Shown here one piece after another: positions 52,568 through 61,897 of a stretch of 64,000 nt of DNA (position 1 is the first letter of the stretch; each line of letters starts with the position of its first letter). Under the pieces are notes generated by a model. The model was given only the letters and a program-made list of their open reading frames with translations. It was not told the DNA's origin and did not search any database. The translations under genes were made by a program, and so were the position numbers. Source of the DNA: Clostridia bacterium (GTDB taxonomy: Bacteria > Bacillota > Clostridia > Monoglobales > Monoglobaceae); NCBI GenBank assembly GCA_017622215.1, contig JAGARO010000004.1, forward strand, positions 1-64,000, read 5' to 3'.

Positions 52568-53128
52568 TTATGCTTTCTTTACAGCATTTAATAATCTTAT
52601 AATAATCGGACAGAACACAACGTTTATAACGACTTCCAGAACAAAGTTTGCTCCAACGAAGCTTACAAACATATATGGAAGAACGGCCGAGCCGGCTGCC
52701 GCTGCCCATTCGCCGATAAGTGGCATAAAGAAAAGTCCGCAACCGATTAAGAAAATTCCTGTGTTTACGATTGGACAAACTAGAGATGCCACGAAAACAG
52801 CGAAAGTAACGCTGATTTTCTTAAGGGCGTTATAGCAAATTCCTGCAACGAGTCCGCAGGCAATACCCTTTGCCAGAACAGTTAAAACTGTGCCCCATAC
52901 GGAAACTGCAAGAAACAGTCCTGCGTCCCTCATAAGTACGATTATACCAAAAACGAAACCAAGCCAGCCTGCAGATTTTGTTCCGCAAAGTGCAGAGCCC
53001 AAAACGATAGGCATAAGTACAAGTGAAATGGAGAATGGTCCGAATTTGATAAATGAGCCAAGTAACTGAAGAATAATTACCATGGCTGTGAGTATGGCAG
53101 TAGTTACCATATTCTTTGTGTTTTTCAT
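52568..53128 (-). CDS. ECF transporter S component (possibly pantothenate, PanT-like)
   Basis: 186 residues, five to six helices: VTTAILTAMVIILQLLGSFI, a substrate loop KFGPFSISLVLMPIVLGSAL and GWLGFVFGIIVLM are S-component features. It needs the shared EcfAA'T. It lies 60 bases downstream of coaX on the same strand, and coaX acts on pantothenate, so pantothenate is a reasonable guess; substrate not shown. Confidence 0.78.
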   Translation of the reverse strand: MKNTKNMVTTAILTAMVIILQLLGSFIKFGPFSISLVLMPIVLGSALCGTKSAGWLGFVFGIIVLMRDAGLFLAVSVWGTVLTVLAKGIACGLVAGICYNALKKISVTFAVFVASLVCPIVNTGIFLIGCGLFFMPLIGEWAAAAGSAVLPYMFVSFVGANFVLEVVINVVFCPIIIRLLNAVKKA

Positions 53129-53188
53129 TAAAATTCCTCCTTGCTGTCATCTGCAAAAGCAGTACAACGCAAATATTTTATTTTAATT

Positions 53189-53953
53189 TTATTTATTTTT
53201 CACATAGATTGAGTAAAGACCGTCTAAAATCAGGTCGTTATCGATTGAAATTTCATGACGGCAGTTTGGTATAATTGTTTCGGAAAGGCCTCCTGTTGCA
53301 ACAAGAGTAAGCTTTTCGCCAAATTCCTCTTCAATTCTGTCAATCATACCGTCAATCATAGAAGCACTGCCGAAAACAATTCCCGAGCGCATACATTCAA
53401 CGGTATTTTTAGCAATAACCTTTGATGGCGCTTCAAGGCTTATGCCCGGAAGCTGTGCAGTGCCCCCTGTAAGAGCCTTTAAGGAAAGCTCCACGCCGGG
53501 AGCAATTGAAACCCCGCGAAAAACTCCGTTTTCGTCAACAATTGTAAATTTTGTAGCAGTTCCCATATCAATAATGAGAACCTTGCCCTCATATTTCTGA
53601 TGAGCGCCTACGCAACCGCAGATAAGGTCGGAGCCAACCTGTGAGGGATTGTCAACCTGAAGATTTATCCCTGTTTTAACCCCAGGCCCAACCAAAAGGG
53701 CATCAACTCCGTAAACCATTTTAATGGCGCGAAGTAGAACGTGGTTAAGATTTGGCACAACAGAAGAAATAATCGCTCCCTTAAGACTGTGGGAATCAAC
53801 GTCGTTAAGAGATAAAATACTCCTTATTTTTGTTGCATATTCGGAATCAGTTTTATGGACGTTGGTGGAAAGTCTTGACACAAATGCAAGTTTTTCCTCT
53901 TTGTAAACGCCTAAAACAATGTTTGTATTTCCTACATCAACCGTAAGAATCAT
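53189..53953 (-). CDS. coaX: Type III pantothenate kinase CoaX
   Basis: 254 residues. ASKHA fold: LTVDVGNTNIVLGVY (phosphate loop), SSVVPNL, GINLQVDNPSQVGSDLI, LIIDMGTATKFTIVD, and APGVELSLKALTGGTAQLPG. First step of CoA synthesis, needing a monovalent cation. It starts 19 bases after metG. Confidence 0.95.
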   Translation of the reverse strand: MILTVDVGNTNIVLGVYKEEKLAFVSRLSTNVHKTDSEYATKIRSILSLNDVDSHSLKGAIISSVVPNLNHVLLRAIKMVYGVDALLVGPGVKTGINLQVDNPSQVGSDLICGCVGAHQKYEGKVLIIDMGTATKFTIVDENGVFRGVSIAPGVELSLKALTGGTAQLPGISLEAPSKVIAKNTVECMRSGIVFGSASMIDGMIDRIEEEFGEKLTLVATGGLSETIIPNCRHEISIDNDLILDGLYSIYVKNK

Positions 53954-53972
53954 AAAATCAACTCACTTTTTA

Positions 53973-55898
53973 TTAACCGATACGAGCACCGCTCTGAATA
54001 TCGTCTTTAACAGTTGTAACAACAAGCTTGTCGCCGTGAACTGCGCTTAAAATCATACCATTTGAGTCATAGCCCATCATTTTTCTTGGTGGGAGGTTTG
54101 CGATAAAGAGGAGATTTTTGCCGATTAAGTCTTCAGGCTTATAGTATTTTGCAATGCCTGATAAAATCTGTCTCTTTTCGTTGCCTACTTCAAGGATAAA
54201 GCGGAGGAGCTTGCTTGATTTTGGAACAGCCTCACACTCAATAACCTTGCCCACACGAATGTCCATTTTGCAGAAATCGTCGATTGTAACATCTTCTTCG
54301 TATGGTTCAATCTCAATTGCAGGAGCTGGGGCAGGCATTTCAGCTTCAATTTCCTTGATTTTCTTTTCTGCGTCAATTCTTACGAAAAGCGGAGTAGCTT
54401 CTCCTACTTTTACACCTGATTTGAGTGTGCCAAATTCCTTAATTGCCTCAAGGGAGATATCGTCAAATGAGAGCTGTCCCTTGATTTTTTCAGCAGTTTC
54501 AGGAAGGAATGGGCTGAGGAGTGATGCAATAAAGCGGATAGCCTCGGCTAAGTTGTGCATAACTGTGCCAAGCTCTGCCTTTTTGCTTTCGTCTTTTGCA
54601 AGAACCCAAGGCATTGTTTCGTCGATATATTTGTTTGCACGGTTAGCAATCTTCATAACTTCCCCAAGAGCATCAGCCACATGGTAGTCCTGCATAAGTT
54701 CAACGAGTCTGTCCCTTGAATTTTCGCAAGTAGCCTTAAGGTCTTCGTCAAATTCAAATTTATATGTTGCTTCAGGAATAACACCGTCAAAATATTTGTT
54801 AATCATAGCAACTGTACGGTTAACAAGGTTGCCCATTGTGTTTGCAAGGTCAGTGTTAAATGAAGTAATAACTTTTTCGTATGTGATTGTACCGTCCTGT
54901 GCGAATGGAATTTCGCGGAGGAGATAATAACGTACAGCGTCAACGCCAAAATGACGAACAAGGTCGTCGGCGTAAATTACGTTGCCTAAAGATTTACTCA
55001 TCTTTTCTTCGCCGTTTAAGAGCCAAGGATGACCGAAAACCTGCTTTGGAAGTGGCAAATCAAGAGCCATAAGCATAATAGGCCAGTAAATTGTGTGGAA
55101 ACGGAGAATGTCCTTTCCGATAATGTGCACGTCAGCAGGCCAGTTCTTGTTAAAGAGTTCGCTGTCCTTGTCAGGAGCGTAGCCTAAAGCTGTGATGTAG
55201 TTTGTAAGGGCGTCAAGCCAAACGTAAACTACGTGCTTTGGGTCAAAGTCAACAGGAATACCCCAGTCAAAGCTTGTTCTCGAAACGCAAAGGTCCTGAA
55301 TACCAGGCTTAATGAAGTTGTTAACCATTTCCTTTTTGCGTGATTCAGGCTGAATAAACTGTGGGTTTTCTTCGATGTGCTTCATAAGGCGGTCCTGATA
55401 GTTGCTCATCTTGAAGAAATAAGCCTCTTCGTTTTCCTTGTGAACATCTCTGCCACAGTCAGGGCATTTTCCCTCAACAAGCTGTGTTTCTGTCCAGAAA
55501 GATTCGCAAGGAGTACAGTACCAGCCCTCATAGCAGGACTTGTAGATGTCCCCTTTGTCATATAGCTTCTTGAAAATCTTCTGCACAGCGTCAACGTGAT
55601 AATCGTCAGTTGTACGGATAAATTTGTCATAGCTTGAATTCATAAGGTCCCAGATATCTCTTATCTGTCCTGCAACCCCGTCAACATATTCCTGAGGAGA
55701 GATGTTTGATTCCTTTGCAAGCTCCTGAATTTTCTGTCCGTGTTCGTCTGTGCCTGTTAAGAAATAAACATCATAGCCCTCGTATCTTTTGAAACGGGCA
55801 ATAGCATCGGAAAGTACGATTTCGTAAGTGTTTCCGATGTGCGGTTTTCTGGATGTATATGCAATAGCAGTTGTTAAATAAAATTTTCCTTTACTCAT
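53973..55898 (-). CDS. metG: Methionyl-tRNA synthetase with C-terminal tRNA-binding domain
   Basis: 641 residues. Class I core with a HIGH-like [13 protein letters not shown], zinc knuckle CTPC...[12 protein letters not shown] and WLNDALTN-type [12 protein letters not shown]-terminal TRBP111/OB domain (about 540-641, [18 protein letters not shown]) binds tRNA. It overlaps the ruvB end by 8 bases, so there is no room for a T-box. Confidence 0.96.
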   Translation of the reverse strand: MSKGKFYLTTAIAYTSRKPHIGNTYEIVLSDAIARFKRYEGYDVYFLTGTDEHGQKIQELAKESNISPQEYVDGVAGQIRDIWDLMNSSYDKFIRTTDDYHVDAVQKIFKKLYDKGDIYKSCYEGWYCTPCESFWTETQLVEGKCPDCGRDVHKENEEAYFFKMSNYQDRLMKHIEENPQFIQPESRKKEMVNNFIKPGIQDLCVSRTSFDWGIPVDFDPKHVVYVWLDALTNYITALGYAPDKDSELFNKNWPADVHIIGKDILRFHTIYWPIMLMALDLPLPKQVFGHPWLLNGEEKMSKSLGNVIYADDLVRHFGVDAVRYYLLREIPFAQDGTITYEKVITSFNTDLANTMGNLVNRTVAMINKYFDGVIPEATYKFEFDEDLKATCENSRDRLVELMQDYHVADALGEVMKIANRANKYIDETMPWVLAKDESKKAELGTVMHNLAEAIRFIASLLSPFLPETAEKIKGQLSFDDISLEAIKEFGTLKSGVKVGEATPLFVRIDAEKKIKEIEAEMPAPAPAIEIEPYEEDVTIDDFCKMDIRVGKVIECEAVPKSSKLLRFILEVGNEKRQILSGIAKYYKPEDLIGKNLLFIANLPPRKMMGYDSNGMILSAVHGDKLVVTTVKDDIQSGARIG

Positions 55899-56945
55899 TA
55901 TTTTCTCCTTCGTCCCACATGGTTATATTGAAGTTTTCTTCCTTTTTGCCGAAAGGAATACCGAAATGCTCGTAGGCGAGCTTTGTAACAGTTCTTCCTT
56001 TTGGTGTACGGTTAAGAAAACCGATTTGCATAAGATATGGCTCGTAAACGTCCTCCACAGTGGTACTTTCCTCACCAATTGTAGCGGCAAGTGTATCAAG
56101 ACCCACTGGCCCGCCGTTATAGTTATTTATAACTGTAAGTAGCATTCGCCTGTCGGAGGCGTCAAGCCCCAGCTTGTCAACTTCAAGGCTCTTTAGTGCC
56201 TCGTCGGCAGAGCTTTTGTCAATTACGCCGTTATATTTAATCTGTGCAAAGTCGCGGACTCTCTTTAAGAGTCGGTTTGCAATTCTCGGTGTACCTCTTG
56301 AACGGCTTGCAATTTCTCCTGCGCCCTCTTCGGTAATGTCAATGCCAAGAATTCCTGCGGAACGCTTGACAATTTCCTTAAGTTCGTCAGGTGTGTAAAT
56401 TTCAAGCCTGCTGATTACGCCGAATCTGTCGCGGAGAGGAGCTGTAAGAGCCCCTGCCCTTGTAGTTGCACCAATAAGAGTGAACTTCGGCAGGTCAAGG
56501 CGGATTGAACGGGCTGATGGCCTTTGCCGATTATAATGTCTAGGGCAAAGTCCTCCATAGCAGGATATAAAACTTCCTCTACTGAGCGGTTAAGACGGTG
56601 GATTTCGTCCACAAAAAGAATGTCGTTTTCGCTTAAATTGGTAAGAAGTGCCGCTAAATCTCCCTGCTTTTCAATGGCAGGCCCCGAAGTGATTCTTAAG
56701 TTGACGCCCATTTCATTTGCAATAATTGTGGAAAGGGTAGTTTTTCCAAGTCCCGGAGGTCCGTATAAAAGGACGTGGTCAAGGGAATCCCCTCTCTGCT
56801 TCGCAGCGTCAATAAATATGCGAAGATTTTCTTTTGCCTTTGTCTGACCGATATATTCGTCAAAGGTTTTCGGTCTTAAGCTGTATTCATTTTCTTTATC
56901 ACCGTCAGTTTCGGCGGTGGTTATAATTCTTGTTTCTTCGTCCAT
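55891..56945 (-). pseudogene. ruvB: Holliday-junction helicase RuvB, frameshifted
   Basis: The gene reads normally from 56945 ([16 protein letters not shown], Walker [10 protein letters not shown], Walker B FVDEIHR) to ALDIIIGKG at about 56522. The expected continuation [20 protein letters not shown] is in the next frame from 56520, and that frame runs open through about 210 codons to the stop at 55891. The gap is a single missing base near 56519-56522, in a short G/C run. Together the halves give about 351 residues, normal RuvB. The loss may be a sequencing or assembly error rather than decay, as ruvA is intact. Confidence 0.9.
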
Positions 56946-56948
56946 ATT

Positions 56949-57548
56949 TTACCCTTTCATAAGGTTTTTAAGACCAAATTTTATTTTATCTTCAAGAGTG
57001 CCCGTAGCACCCTTTAATGCGTTTTTAGCCTCAACAGCAGAGTATCCTAGAACAACTAATGCTGAAACAGCCTCTGCGTTGTCGTCACTGTTTGATACAG
57101 AAGCAAAATCCTGTGCAGGCATTTCGTTGAGTTCAACGCCCTTGAACTTGTCGCGGAGCTCTAAAACAAGACGCTCTGCACCTTTTTTGCCAAGTCCGTG
57201 AGTGTTGTCGGAAATGTATTTTGAATCCCCTGAAATTACGCAAAGTGCAAATTTTGACGGAGAAATATTTGATAAAAGGGAAATGGCAGTTTTAGTGCCG
57301 ATTCCGTTTACGCTTATAATCATTTCAAAGAGGTTAAGCTCCTCCATAGTGTAAAAACCGTAGATGTCCAGAATGTCAGAGGTGGTTTTAAGGTTCACAT
57401 AGGTGTAGAGCTTTGCATCTGCTCCGATGTCCCCGAGACTGTTAAGAGTAGCTGTGCTTGAATAGATTTTGAAACCTATTCCCTTTGCGTCAATAACAGC
57501 AAAATTTTCGCTCTTGTGAGCCAGCTTTCCTGAAATATAGTAAAACAT
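56949..57548 (-). CDS. ruvA: Holliday-junction branch-migration subunit RuvA
   Basis: 199 residues from the ATG at 57548 (aaaggagg ahead). Domain I OB fold FYYISGKLAHKSENFAVID, domain II helix-hairpin-helix SVNGIGTKTAISLLS and DNTHGLGKKGAERLVLELRD, and domain III that binds RuvB. ruvB follows after 3 bases; ruvC is not adjacent. Confidence 0.95.
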   Translation of the reverse strand: MFYYISGKLAHKSENFAVIDAKGIGFKIYSSTATLNSLGDIGADAKLYTYVNLKTTSDILDIYGFYTMEELNLFEMIISVNGIGTKTAISLLSNISPSKFALCVISGDSKYISDNTHGLGKKGAERLVLELRDKFKGVELNEMPAQDFASVSNSDDNAEAVSALVVLGYSAVEAKNALKGATGTLEDKIKFGLKNLMKG

Positions 57549-57673
57549 TTTCTCCCTCCTTTGCATATATAGTAAATTATACCACCTTATAAAGAAAAAA
57601 ACAAGTGATTTTTCAATATAGTAAAATAAAAAAGAATGTAAAAGTTATTTATAGAACGGAAAAAATAAACCTC

Positions 57674-57709
57674 CCCCACAGCTATCCCCACAGCTATCCC
57701 CACAGCTAT
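57674..57709 (+). repeat. Three perfect tandem 12-bp repeats upstream of the AbrB/MGT operon
   Basis: CCCCACAGCTAT occurs three times in a row with no mismatch (57674-57685, 57686-57697, 57698-57709). It ends 9 bases before the -35 box. The rest of the 57549-57780 gap is AT-rich without a gene. Confidence 0.9.
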
Positions 57710-57718
57710 ATAAAGACA

Positions 57719-57757
57719 TTGACATAATTTAAAGCTTATGGTATGATTATTCATACC
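57719..57757 (+). promoter_or_regulatory. Promoter with palindromic operator for the AbrB/MGT operon
   Basis: TTGACA (57719-57724), 17 bases, TATGAT (57742-57747). The inverted repeat GGTATGA-TTAT-TCATACC (57740-57757) covers the -10 box and just past it, where a repressor would block polymerase. The AbrB-family protein encoded first in the operon is an obvious candidate. Confidence 0.7.
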
Positions 57758-57780
57758 AATCATACAAAGGGGAGATAAAA

Positions 57781-57990
57781 ATGAATACAAGTAACGGAAA
57801 GTTTGCCTGGATGGTTAAAATAGGAGAAAAAGGACAGTTTGTTATTCCAAAGGAAGCAAGGGAAATGTTTAATCTGCAACCCGGAGAGGAAATTTTAGTT
57901 CTTGGGGATAAGGAAAAGGGAATTGCAATTCTTCCGAAAGAAAAACAGCAGGAGTTTATTAAAAATATTTTTAATCAGATAGAAGATTAA
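57781..57990 (+). CDS. AbrB/SpoVT-AbrB-family DNA-binding protein
   Basis: 69 residues with ggggaga ahead. The SpoVT-AbrB domain is WMVKIGEKGQFVIPKEAREM with FNLQPGEEILVLGDKEKGI; a short helical tail follows. These proteins bind DNA as swapped dimers. It is followed by the glycosyltransferase after 14 bases. It is distinct from the other AbrB-like gene at 20760-21005, which is longer. Confidence 0.85.
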   Translation: MNTSNGKFAWMVKIGEKGQFVIPKEAREMFNLQPGEEILVLGDKEKGIAILPKEKQQEFIKNIFNQIED

Positions 57991-58004
57991 AGGCGGTTGA
58001 CATT

Positions 58005-59183
58005 ATGAGTAAAATAGTTTTCTTTTGTATTCCTGCCCACGGCCACACCAATCCAACCCTTGAGGTTGTAAGGGAGCTGATTTCACGTGGGAATGAGGTC
58101 TGGTATTATTCCTATAATGAGTTCCGTGATAAAATCGAATCCACAGGAGCAAAATTCATATCCTGCGACGATTATGATATGGAAAAGAAATTAAGCGCCA
58201 AGGATTCAACCCGTGTAGGAAAGGATTTGGCGTTTTCTACCAAGTTATTAGTTGACACAACCCTCGCACTTGATGAAAAGGTCTGCAGTGAAATGGAAGA
58301 GATTAAGCCTGACTGTATAGTTGCTGATTCTATGGCGTTATGGGGAAAGGCAGTTGCGTTAAAGCTGGGAATTCCTTTTGTTTCTTCAACCACAACCTTT
58401 GCTTTTAATCAGTACTCGGCAAGAATTATGAAACAGGGTTTTGGAGAGTTAATTAAGATGCTTTTGTCAATGCCAAAAACCTCGAAGCAGGTCAAAAGGC
58501 TTAAGGATAAGGGGTATCCAGTCAATAGCATTATTGATATAATCGGGAATGATGATAATACTCATACAATCGTCTATACCTCCCCTGAGTTTCAGCCATG
58601 CTCGGAAACTTTTTCCGAAAAGTATGCCTTTGTAGGACCCTCAATCCGTCCTGCAACAGAGGAAATTGAGAAGAAAAAAGAAAAATTGATTTATATTTCC
58701 ATGGGAACAGTAAATAATGATATGATGCCTTTTTACAGGTCCTGCATTTCTGCCTTAAAAGGGACTGATTATCAGGTTATAATGTCAGTGGGCAACCTTG
58801 TGTCAGTTGAAGATTTTGGGGAAATTCCTGAAAACATTTCGGTTTATTCTTATATCGACCAAATTGCAGTTTTGGAAAAAGCAGATATTTTTGTATCTCA
58901 TTGCGGAATGAACAGTGTAAGCGAAAGCCTGTATTTCGGAGTTCCGATTGTTATGCTCCCTCAAACCTCGGAGCAAAGAGGTGTAGCGGAACGTGTAAGG
59001 CAGCTTGGCGCAGGAATTAAAGTTGACAAGAAAAAGGGCACGGCGGTCTTAAGCGCCATAAAGGAAATATGGGATAATGAAAATTATAAGAAAAATGCAG
59101 TAAAAATTGCAGAAGATTTCAGGAAATGCACAGGCGCAAAAGGTGCTGCAGAGAAAATTTTAAAGGTTTGTGAAGAAAAATAA
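58005..59183 (+). CDS. MGT-type (YjiC-like) macrolide/UDP-glycosyltransferase
   Basis: 392 residues. GT-B fold: N-terminal acceptor domain KIVFFCIPAHGHTNPTLEVV, linker, and C-terminal donor domain with VSHCGMNSVSESLYFGVPIV and MLPQTSEQRGVAERV, the nucleotide-sugar motif of GT1. Relatives glycosylate macrolides and other hydrophobic small molecules. The aggcggttgac site is weak. It probably acts in the cytosol on a xenobiotic or secondary metabolite, under control of the AbrB-like gene before it. Confidence 0.87.
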   Translation: MSKIVFFCIPAHGHTNPTLEVVRELISRGNEVWYYSYNEFRDKIESTGAKFISCDDYDMEKKLSAKDSTRVGKDLAFSTKLLVDTTLALDEKVCSEMEEIKPDCIVADSMALWGKAVALKLGIPFVSSTTTFAFNQYSARIMKQGFGELIKMLLSMPKTSKQVKRLKDKGYPVNSIIDIIGNDDNTHTIVYTSPEFQPCSETFSEKYAFVGPSIRPATEEIEKKKEKLIYISMGTVNNDMMPFYRSCISALKGTDYQVIMSVGNLVSVEDFGEIPENISVYSYIDQIAVLEKADIFVSHCGMNSVSESLYFGVPIVMLPQTSEQRGVAERVRQLGAGIKVDKKKGTAVLSAIKEIWDNENYKKNAVKIAEDFRKCTGAKGAAEKILKVCEEK

Positions 59184-59210
59184 AAAAGACATCCGTTAGG
59201 ATGTCTTTTT
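59183..59210 (+). terminator. Intrinsic terminator after the MGT gene
   Basis: AAAAAGACATCC, loop GTTA, GGATGTCTTTTT. Confidence 0.9.
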
Positions 59211-59211
59211 C

Positions 59212-59230
59212 TGGTGGAGGAGGGTGGATT
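59212..59230 (-). repeat. Duplicated 3' end of tRNA-Tyr
   Basis: These 19 bases are identical to the last 19 of the tRNA-Tyr gene including its CCA (59362-59380), in the same orientation and 150 bases away. Sequence upstream of this copy does not form a tRNA. Such a copy is what remains at an attachment site. Confidence 0.75.
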
Positions 59231-59247
59231 ACGGTCCGCGCTCCTAC

Positions 59248-59270
59248 AAAACAGTCCCCCGGACTGTTTT
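59248..59270 (-). terminator. Hairpin between the tRNA copies
   Basis: AAAACAGTCC, loop CCC, GGACTGTTTT. It lies downstream of the tRNA operon, after the first terminator. Confidence 0.6.
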
Positions 59271-59325
59271 ATTTGCCCTTGGCAACCGTCGCTGTCCTCA
59301 TCTCACCCTGCTTAGCCACAAACAA

Positions 59326-59358
59326 AAAACAACCCATCGAAATACGACAGGTTGTTTT
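59326..59358 (-). terminator. Terminator of the tRNA-Thr/tRNA-Tyr operon
   Basis: AAAACAACC and GGTTGTTTT pair around a 15-base loop; on the minus strand a T-run follows, just past the tRNA-Tyr CCA. Confidence 0.7.
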
Positions 59359-59361
59359 GTT

Positions 59362-59446
59362 TGGTGGAGGAGGGTGGATTCGGACCACCGAAGCGAAACG
59401 CAACAGATTTACAGTCTGCCCCCTTTGGCCACTCGGGAACTCCTCC
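59362..59446 (-). tRNA. tRNA-Tyr (GTA)
   Basis: 85 bases, class II with long variable arm. Acceptor GGAGGAG/CTCCTCC, anticodon stem-loop CAGACTGTAAATCTG with anticodon GTA, T arm GGTGGTCCGAATCCACC, discriminator A and encoded CCA. Confidence 0.95.
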
Positions 59447-59455
59447 ATAAAAAAT

Positions 59456-59531
59456 TGGAGCTGGTGATGGGACTCGAACCCGCGACCTGCTGATTACAAA
59501 TCAGCTGCTCTACCAATTGAGCTACACCAGC
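59456..59531 (-). tRNA. tRNA-Thr (TGT)
   Basis: 76 bases. Acceptor GCTGGTG/CACCAGC, anticodon stem-loop CTGATTTGTAATCAG with anticodon TGT, T arm CGCGGGTTCGAGTCCCATC region, discriminator T and encoded CCA. 9 bases upstream of tRNA-Tyr, one transcript. Confidence 0.95.
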
Positions 59532-59566
59532 TTACCAAGACGAGCCTTTTTCGACCCGCAATCGAT

Positions 59567-59595
59567 ATGATATCACAGGTCGAGGCTTTTGTCAA
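59567..59595 (-). promoter_or_regulatory. SigA promoter of the tRNA operon
   Basis: On the minus strand TTGACA, 17 bases, TATCAT, about 36 bases before tRNA-Thr. Confidence 0.8.
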
Positions 59596-59623
59596 CACTT
59601 TTTTTAAAAATTTTTGAAAAAAG

Positions 59624-61897
59624 TTAGAATTGTAATTTTTCTATGGTTTCAAGTCCCTTTTCAGCCACAGAAACAGTATTTTTATGACAGGTGAAGAACA
59701 GTATCTGTCTTGCCTTTGCGTAATCCTTTAAAAATGTAAAGGCAGTTGCCTGACGGACATCGTCGTACTGGAGGAAAATGTCGTCAAGAACTAATGGCAG
59801 TGCAAATTCTCCTCCGATAAGTTCGCCGATTGCAAGACGGAGGGACAGGTACGCCTGGTCAAGAGTTCCTGCGGAGAGGTTTGTGTATGGGATAATGCCC
59901 TTGATTCCGCCAAAATCAATTTTAAGTCCGAAATCTTTGGAAACAATTATATTTTTCACAGGCTCCCCTGTAAACTTTTCAAAAATTTCACAGGTCTTTC
60001 TGTTTAACTTGTCGCCGAAGGTGGAGTTGATTTCGTCCAATGAGGAGTTAAAAACTTCCTCAGCAGTTTTAAGTGCATTATAATAGGCAGTTTCACGAGC
60101 CAACTCATTTTCAATTTCGCAAATTCTGTGGGACAGACTTGCTTCGCTGTTTTCAGGAACAATAAGCCGTCTGCTCTTTTCCTCAATTTCATTGTGGAGA
60201 GATAATGCTCTTTCGCTTAATCTGCGGATTTCCTCGTTAACTGCTTCAACATCAAAGGAAAGTCCATCTGTAATTTCAGCAATCTTCTTTTTCTCGAAAA
60301 TCAGCTCCTCAAGGGAAAGACTGATTTCGAAAGCCTTTCTTAAGGCTGTAAGGTTAGATGAAAGCTGGTCATATTTCTTAAGATTTTCTTCTGTTCTTAA
60401 AATAACATTTTCTGCACTTTCGATATTCTGCACAGGAACATAAGAATTAACAAGAGAAATGTATTTCTCACAAAGAAGATTGTATTTTTCTGTCTGTTCG
60501 TTGTAGGATTTAAGCTTGTCAGAATAAAGAATACTGTTTCTGTATAAATTTTCGAGGCCGTCCTCTGTTTCACAACCAAAATCATTTAATTTTTCTTTAA
60601 TATCAGCACAGATTTTTGTTAAATCCGAAGAGTATTCCGAAAGGAGCCTTGTAAAGTCTGTGTTTTTGTCGGCTGAGATTCCAAATTCTGCGAGAGAGCT
60701 GATTTTTGCAAGGTATAACCGGTCGTCCGTCTTTTTTGGATAGGAAGAAATTATAAGTAAAATTCCTGCAATAACTCCAAAGAGCATAGGTTTTAAGAAG
60801 ATTCCTGCAACAAGAAAAATAAGTGATACAAAAACTCCTGATAAAAATAATGATAAGGAAAATCTATTTCTTTTCGGAGTTAGTTCAATTATTTCCTCAA
60901 GCCTTGACTTGATTAACAAAAAGCGACTTTCTTTATCAAGACTGGATTTTAAATGTTTGTATTCTTCGTCAGTTATGGTTTTTTCGGGAACATCAGGCTT
61001 TTCAAAAACTGAAACTGAAAGTTTATTTTTAATTTCTTTTCCCTCTGCTACAAGGTTTTTTAGTTCATCAATATCAAAGCTATCGGTAACAACTGCATTT
61101 TTAATAGAAAGAAGCTCTTTTTCCTTTTCAATGATTTCTCCGATTGCTTTTCCTCTTTTAATAAGCCCTGATTTTTCAAGCTGTTCGTTTAATTCTTTAA
61201 TTTTTTCCTGACAGCTCTCATAATTTTTCTTATCTTGCTCAAGATTAGAAGAAAGCTCCTGCTGTGAGGCAGAAATGTTTATAATTTCCTGACGCTGATT
61301 TATAAGATTTTCAAGCTCAGCTTTAAGTTCAGGGATAAGTCCCTTTTTTTCGCTTTTGGAAATAAGCTTTTCCTTTGCTGAAACAAGATTTTTAAGGACC
61401 TGCGCCCCTGAAATTCCCTCGTCTCCGCTGGAGATTATGTTGGAAAGCTTCTCCATAAGGTCGGCGCCTGCCTCTTCTCCCTGAAAACCGCCCAGCTTTC
61501 CCGCGTAGGCACTTTTCAAAAAGCCCATGGCGTCAATGCCGAAAAAGTGCTTTCCTATTTCTTCGTTTGGGGCAAGAGAAACAACGCTTCCTGTTGATAA
61601 ATCAGTAAGAGTTGTTTTGTCGGTCTTAAAACTTTTTCTGAAATTTTTTTCAATAAGATAAGGGGTTTCCCCTACCTGAATTTCCATAGCTCCGCTCATA
61701 GGACTGCCGTCAAGAGGCAGGTATTTGTTTCGAATATCCTTTTTTAAATCTCCGTAGAGCATAAGGAGGATAAATGCCATAATGGTAGATTTACCGCCCT
61801 CGTTTTTGCTGTAGATAATGTTGTGAGCCTCTGAAAAATCAAGAGAAAAGTTTTTGAATTTACCAAAAGAAGTAAGAGTTACGCTTTTAATTTTCAT
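59624..61897 (-). CDS. YhaN/SbcC-like ATPase with internal membrane segments
   Basis: 757 residues. N-terminal ABC half MKIKSVTLTSFGKFKNFSLD with Walker A SKNEGGKST, long coiled coils (about 190-300 and 490-640), two hydrophobic helices between them (about 355-400), and C-terminal half with signature NLSAGTLDQAYLSLRLAIGE and Walker B PLVLDDIFLQYDD. Known YhaN proteins share this plan, including the membrane helices, but are usually longer. It should work with the adjacent nuclease subunit at DNA ends. Overlaps that gene by 11 bases. Confidence 0.85.
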   Translation of the reverse strand: MKIKSVTLTSFGKFKNFSLDFSEAHNIIYSKNEGGKSTIMAFILLMLYGDLKKDIRNKYLPLDGSPMSGAMEIQVGETPYLIEKNFRKSFKTDKTTLTDLSTGSVVSLAPNEEIGKHFFGIDAMGFLKSAYAGKLGGFQGEEAGADLMEKLSNIISSGDEGISGAQVLKNLVSAKEKLISKSEKKGLIPELKAELENLINQRQEIINISASQQELSSNLEQDKKNYESCQEKIKELNEQLEKSGLIKRGKAIGEIIEKEKELLSIKNAVVTDSFDIDELKNLVAEGKEIKNKLSVSVFEKPDVPEKTITDEEYKHLKSSLDKESRFLLIKSRLEEIIELTPKRNRFSLSLFLSGVFVSLIFLVAGIFLKPMLFGVIAGILLIISSYPKKTDDRLYLAKISSLAEFGISADKNTDFTRLLSEYSSDLTKICADIKEKLNDFGCETEDGLENLYRNSILYSDKLKSYNEQTEKYNLLCEKYISLVNSYVPVQNIESAENVILRTEENLKKYDQLSSNLTALRKAFEISLSLEELIFEKKKIAEITDGLSFDVEAVNEEIRRLSERALSLHNEIEEKSRRLIVPENSEASLSHRICEIENELARETAYYNALKTAEEVFNSSLDEINSTFGDKLNRKTCEIFEKFTGEPVKNIIVSKDFGLKIDFGGIKGIIPYTNLSAGTLDQAYLSLRLAIGELIGGEFALPLVLDDIFLQYDDVRQATAFTFLKDYAKARQILFFTCHKNTVSVAEKGLETIEKLQF

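Noticed and set aside
57674-57709. CRISPR-like array
   Set aside because: Three contiguous 12-bp units with no spacers and no cas genes; a simple tandem repeat.
59201-59493. ORFs with FGGGGWIRTTEA-like sequence
   Set aside because: These are read through the reverse complements of the tRNA genes and their duplicate, a well-known false-ORF pattern.
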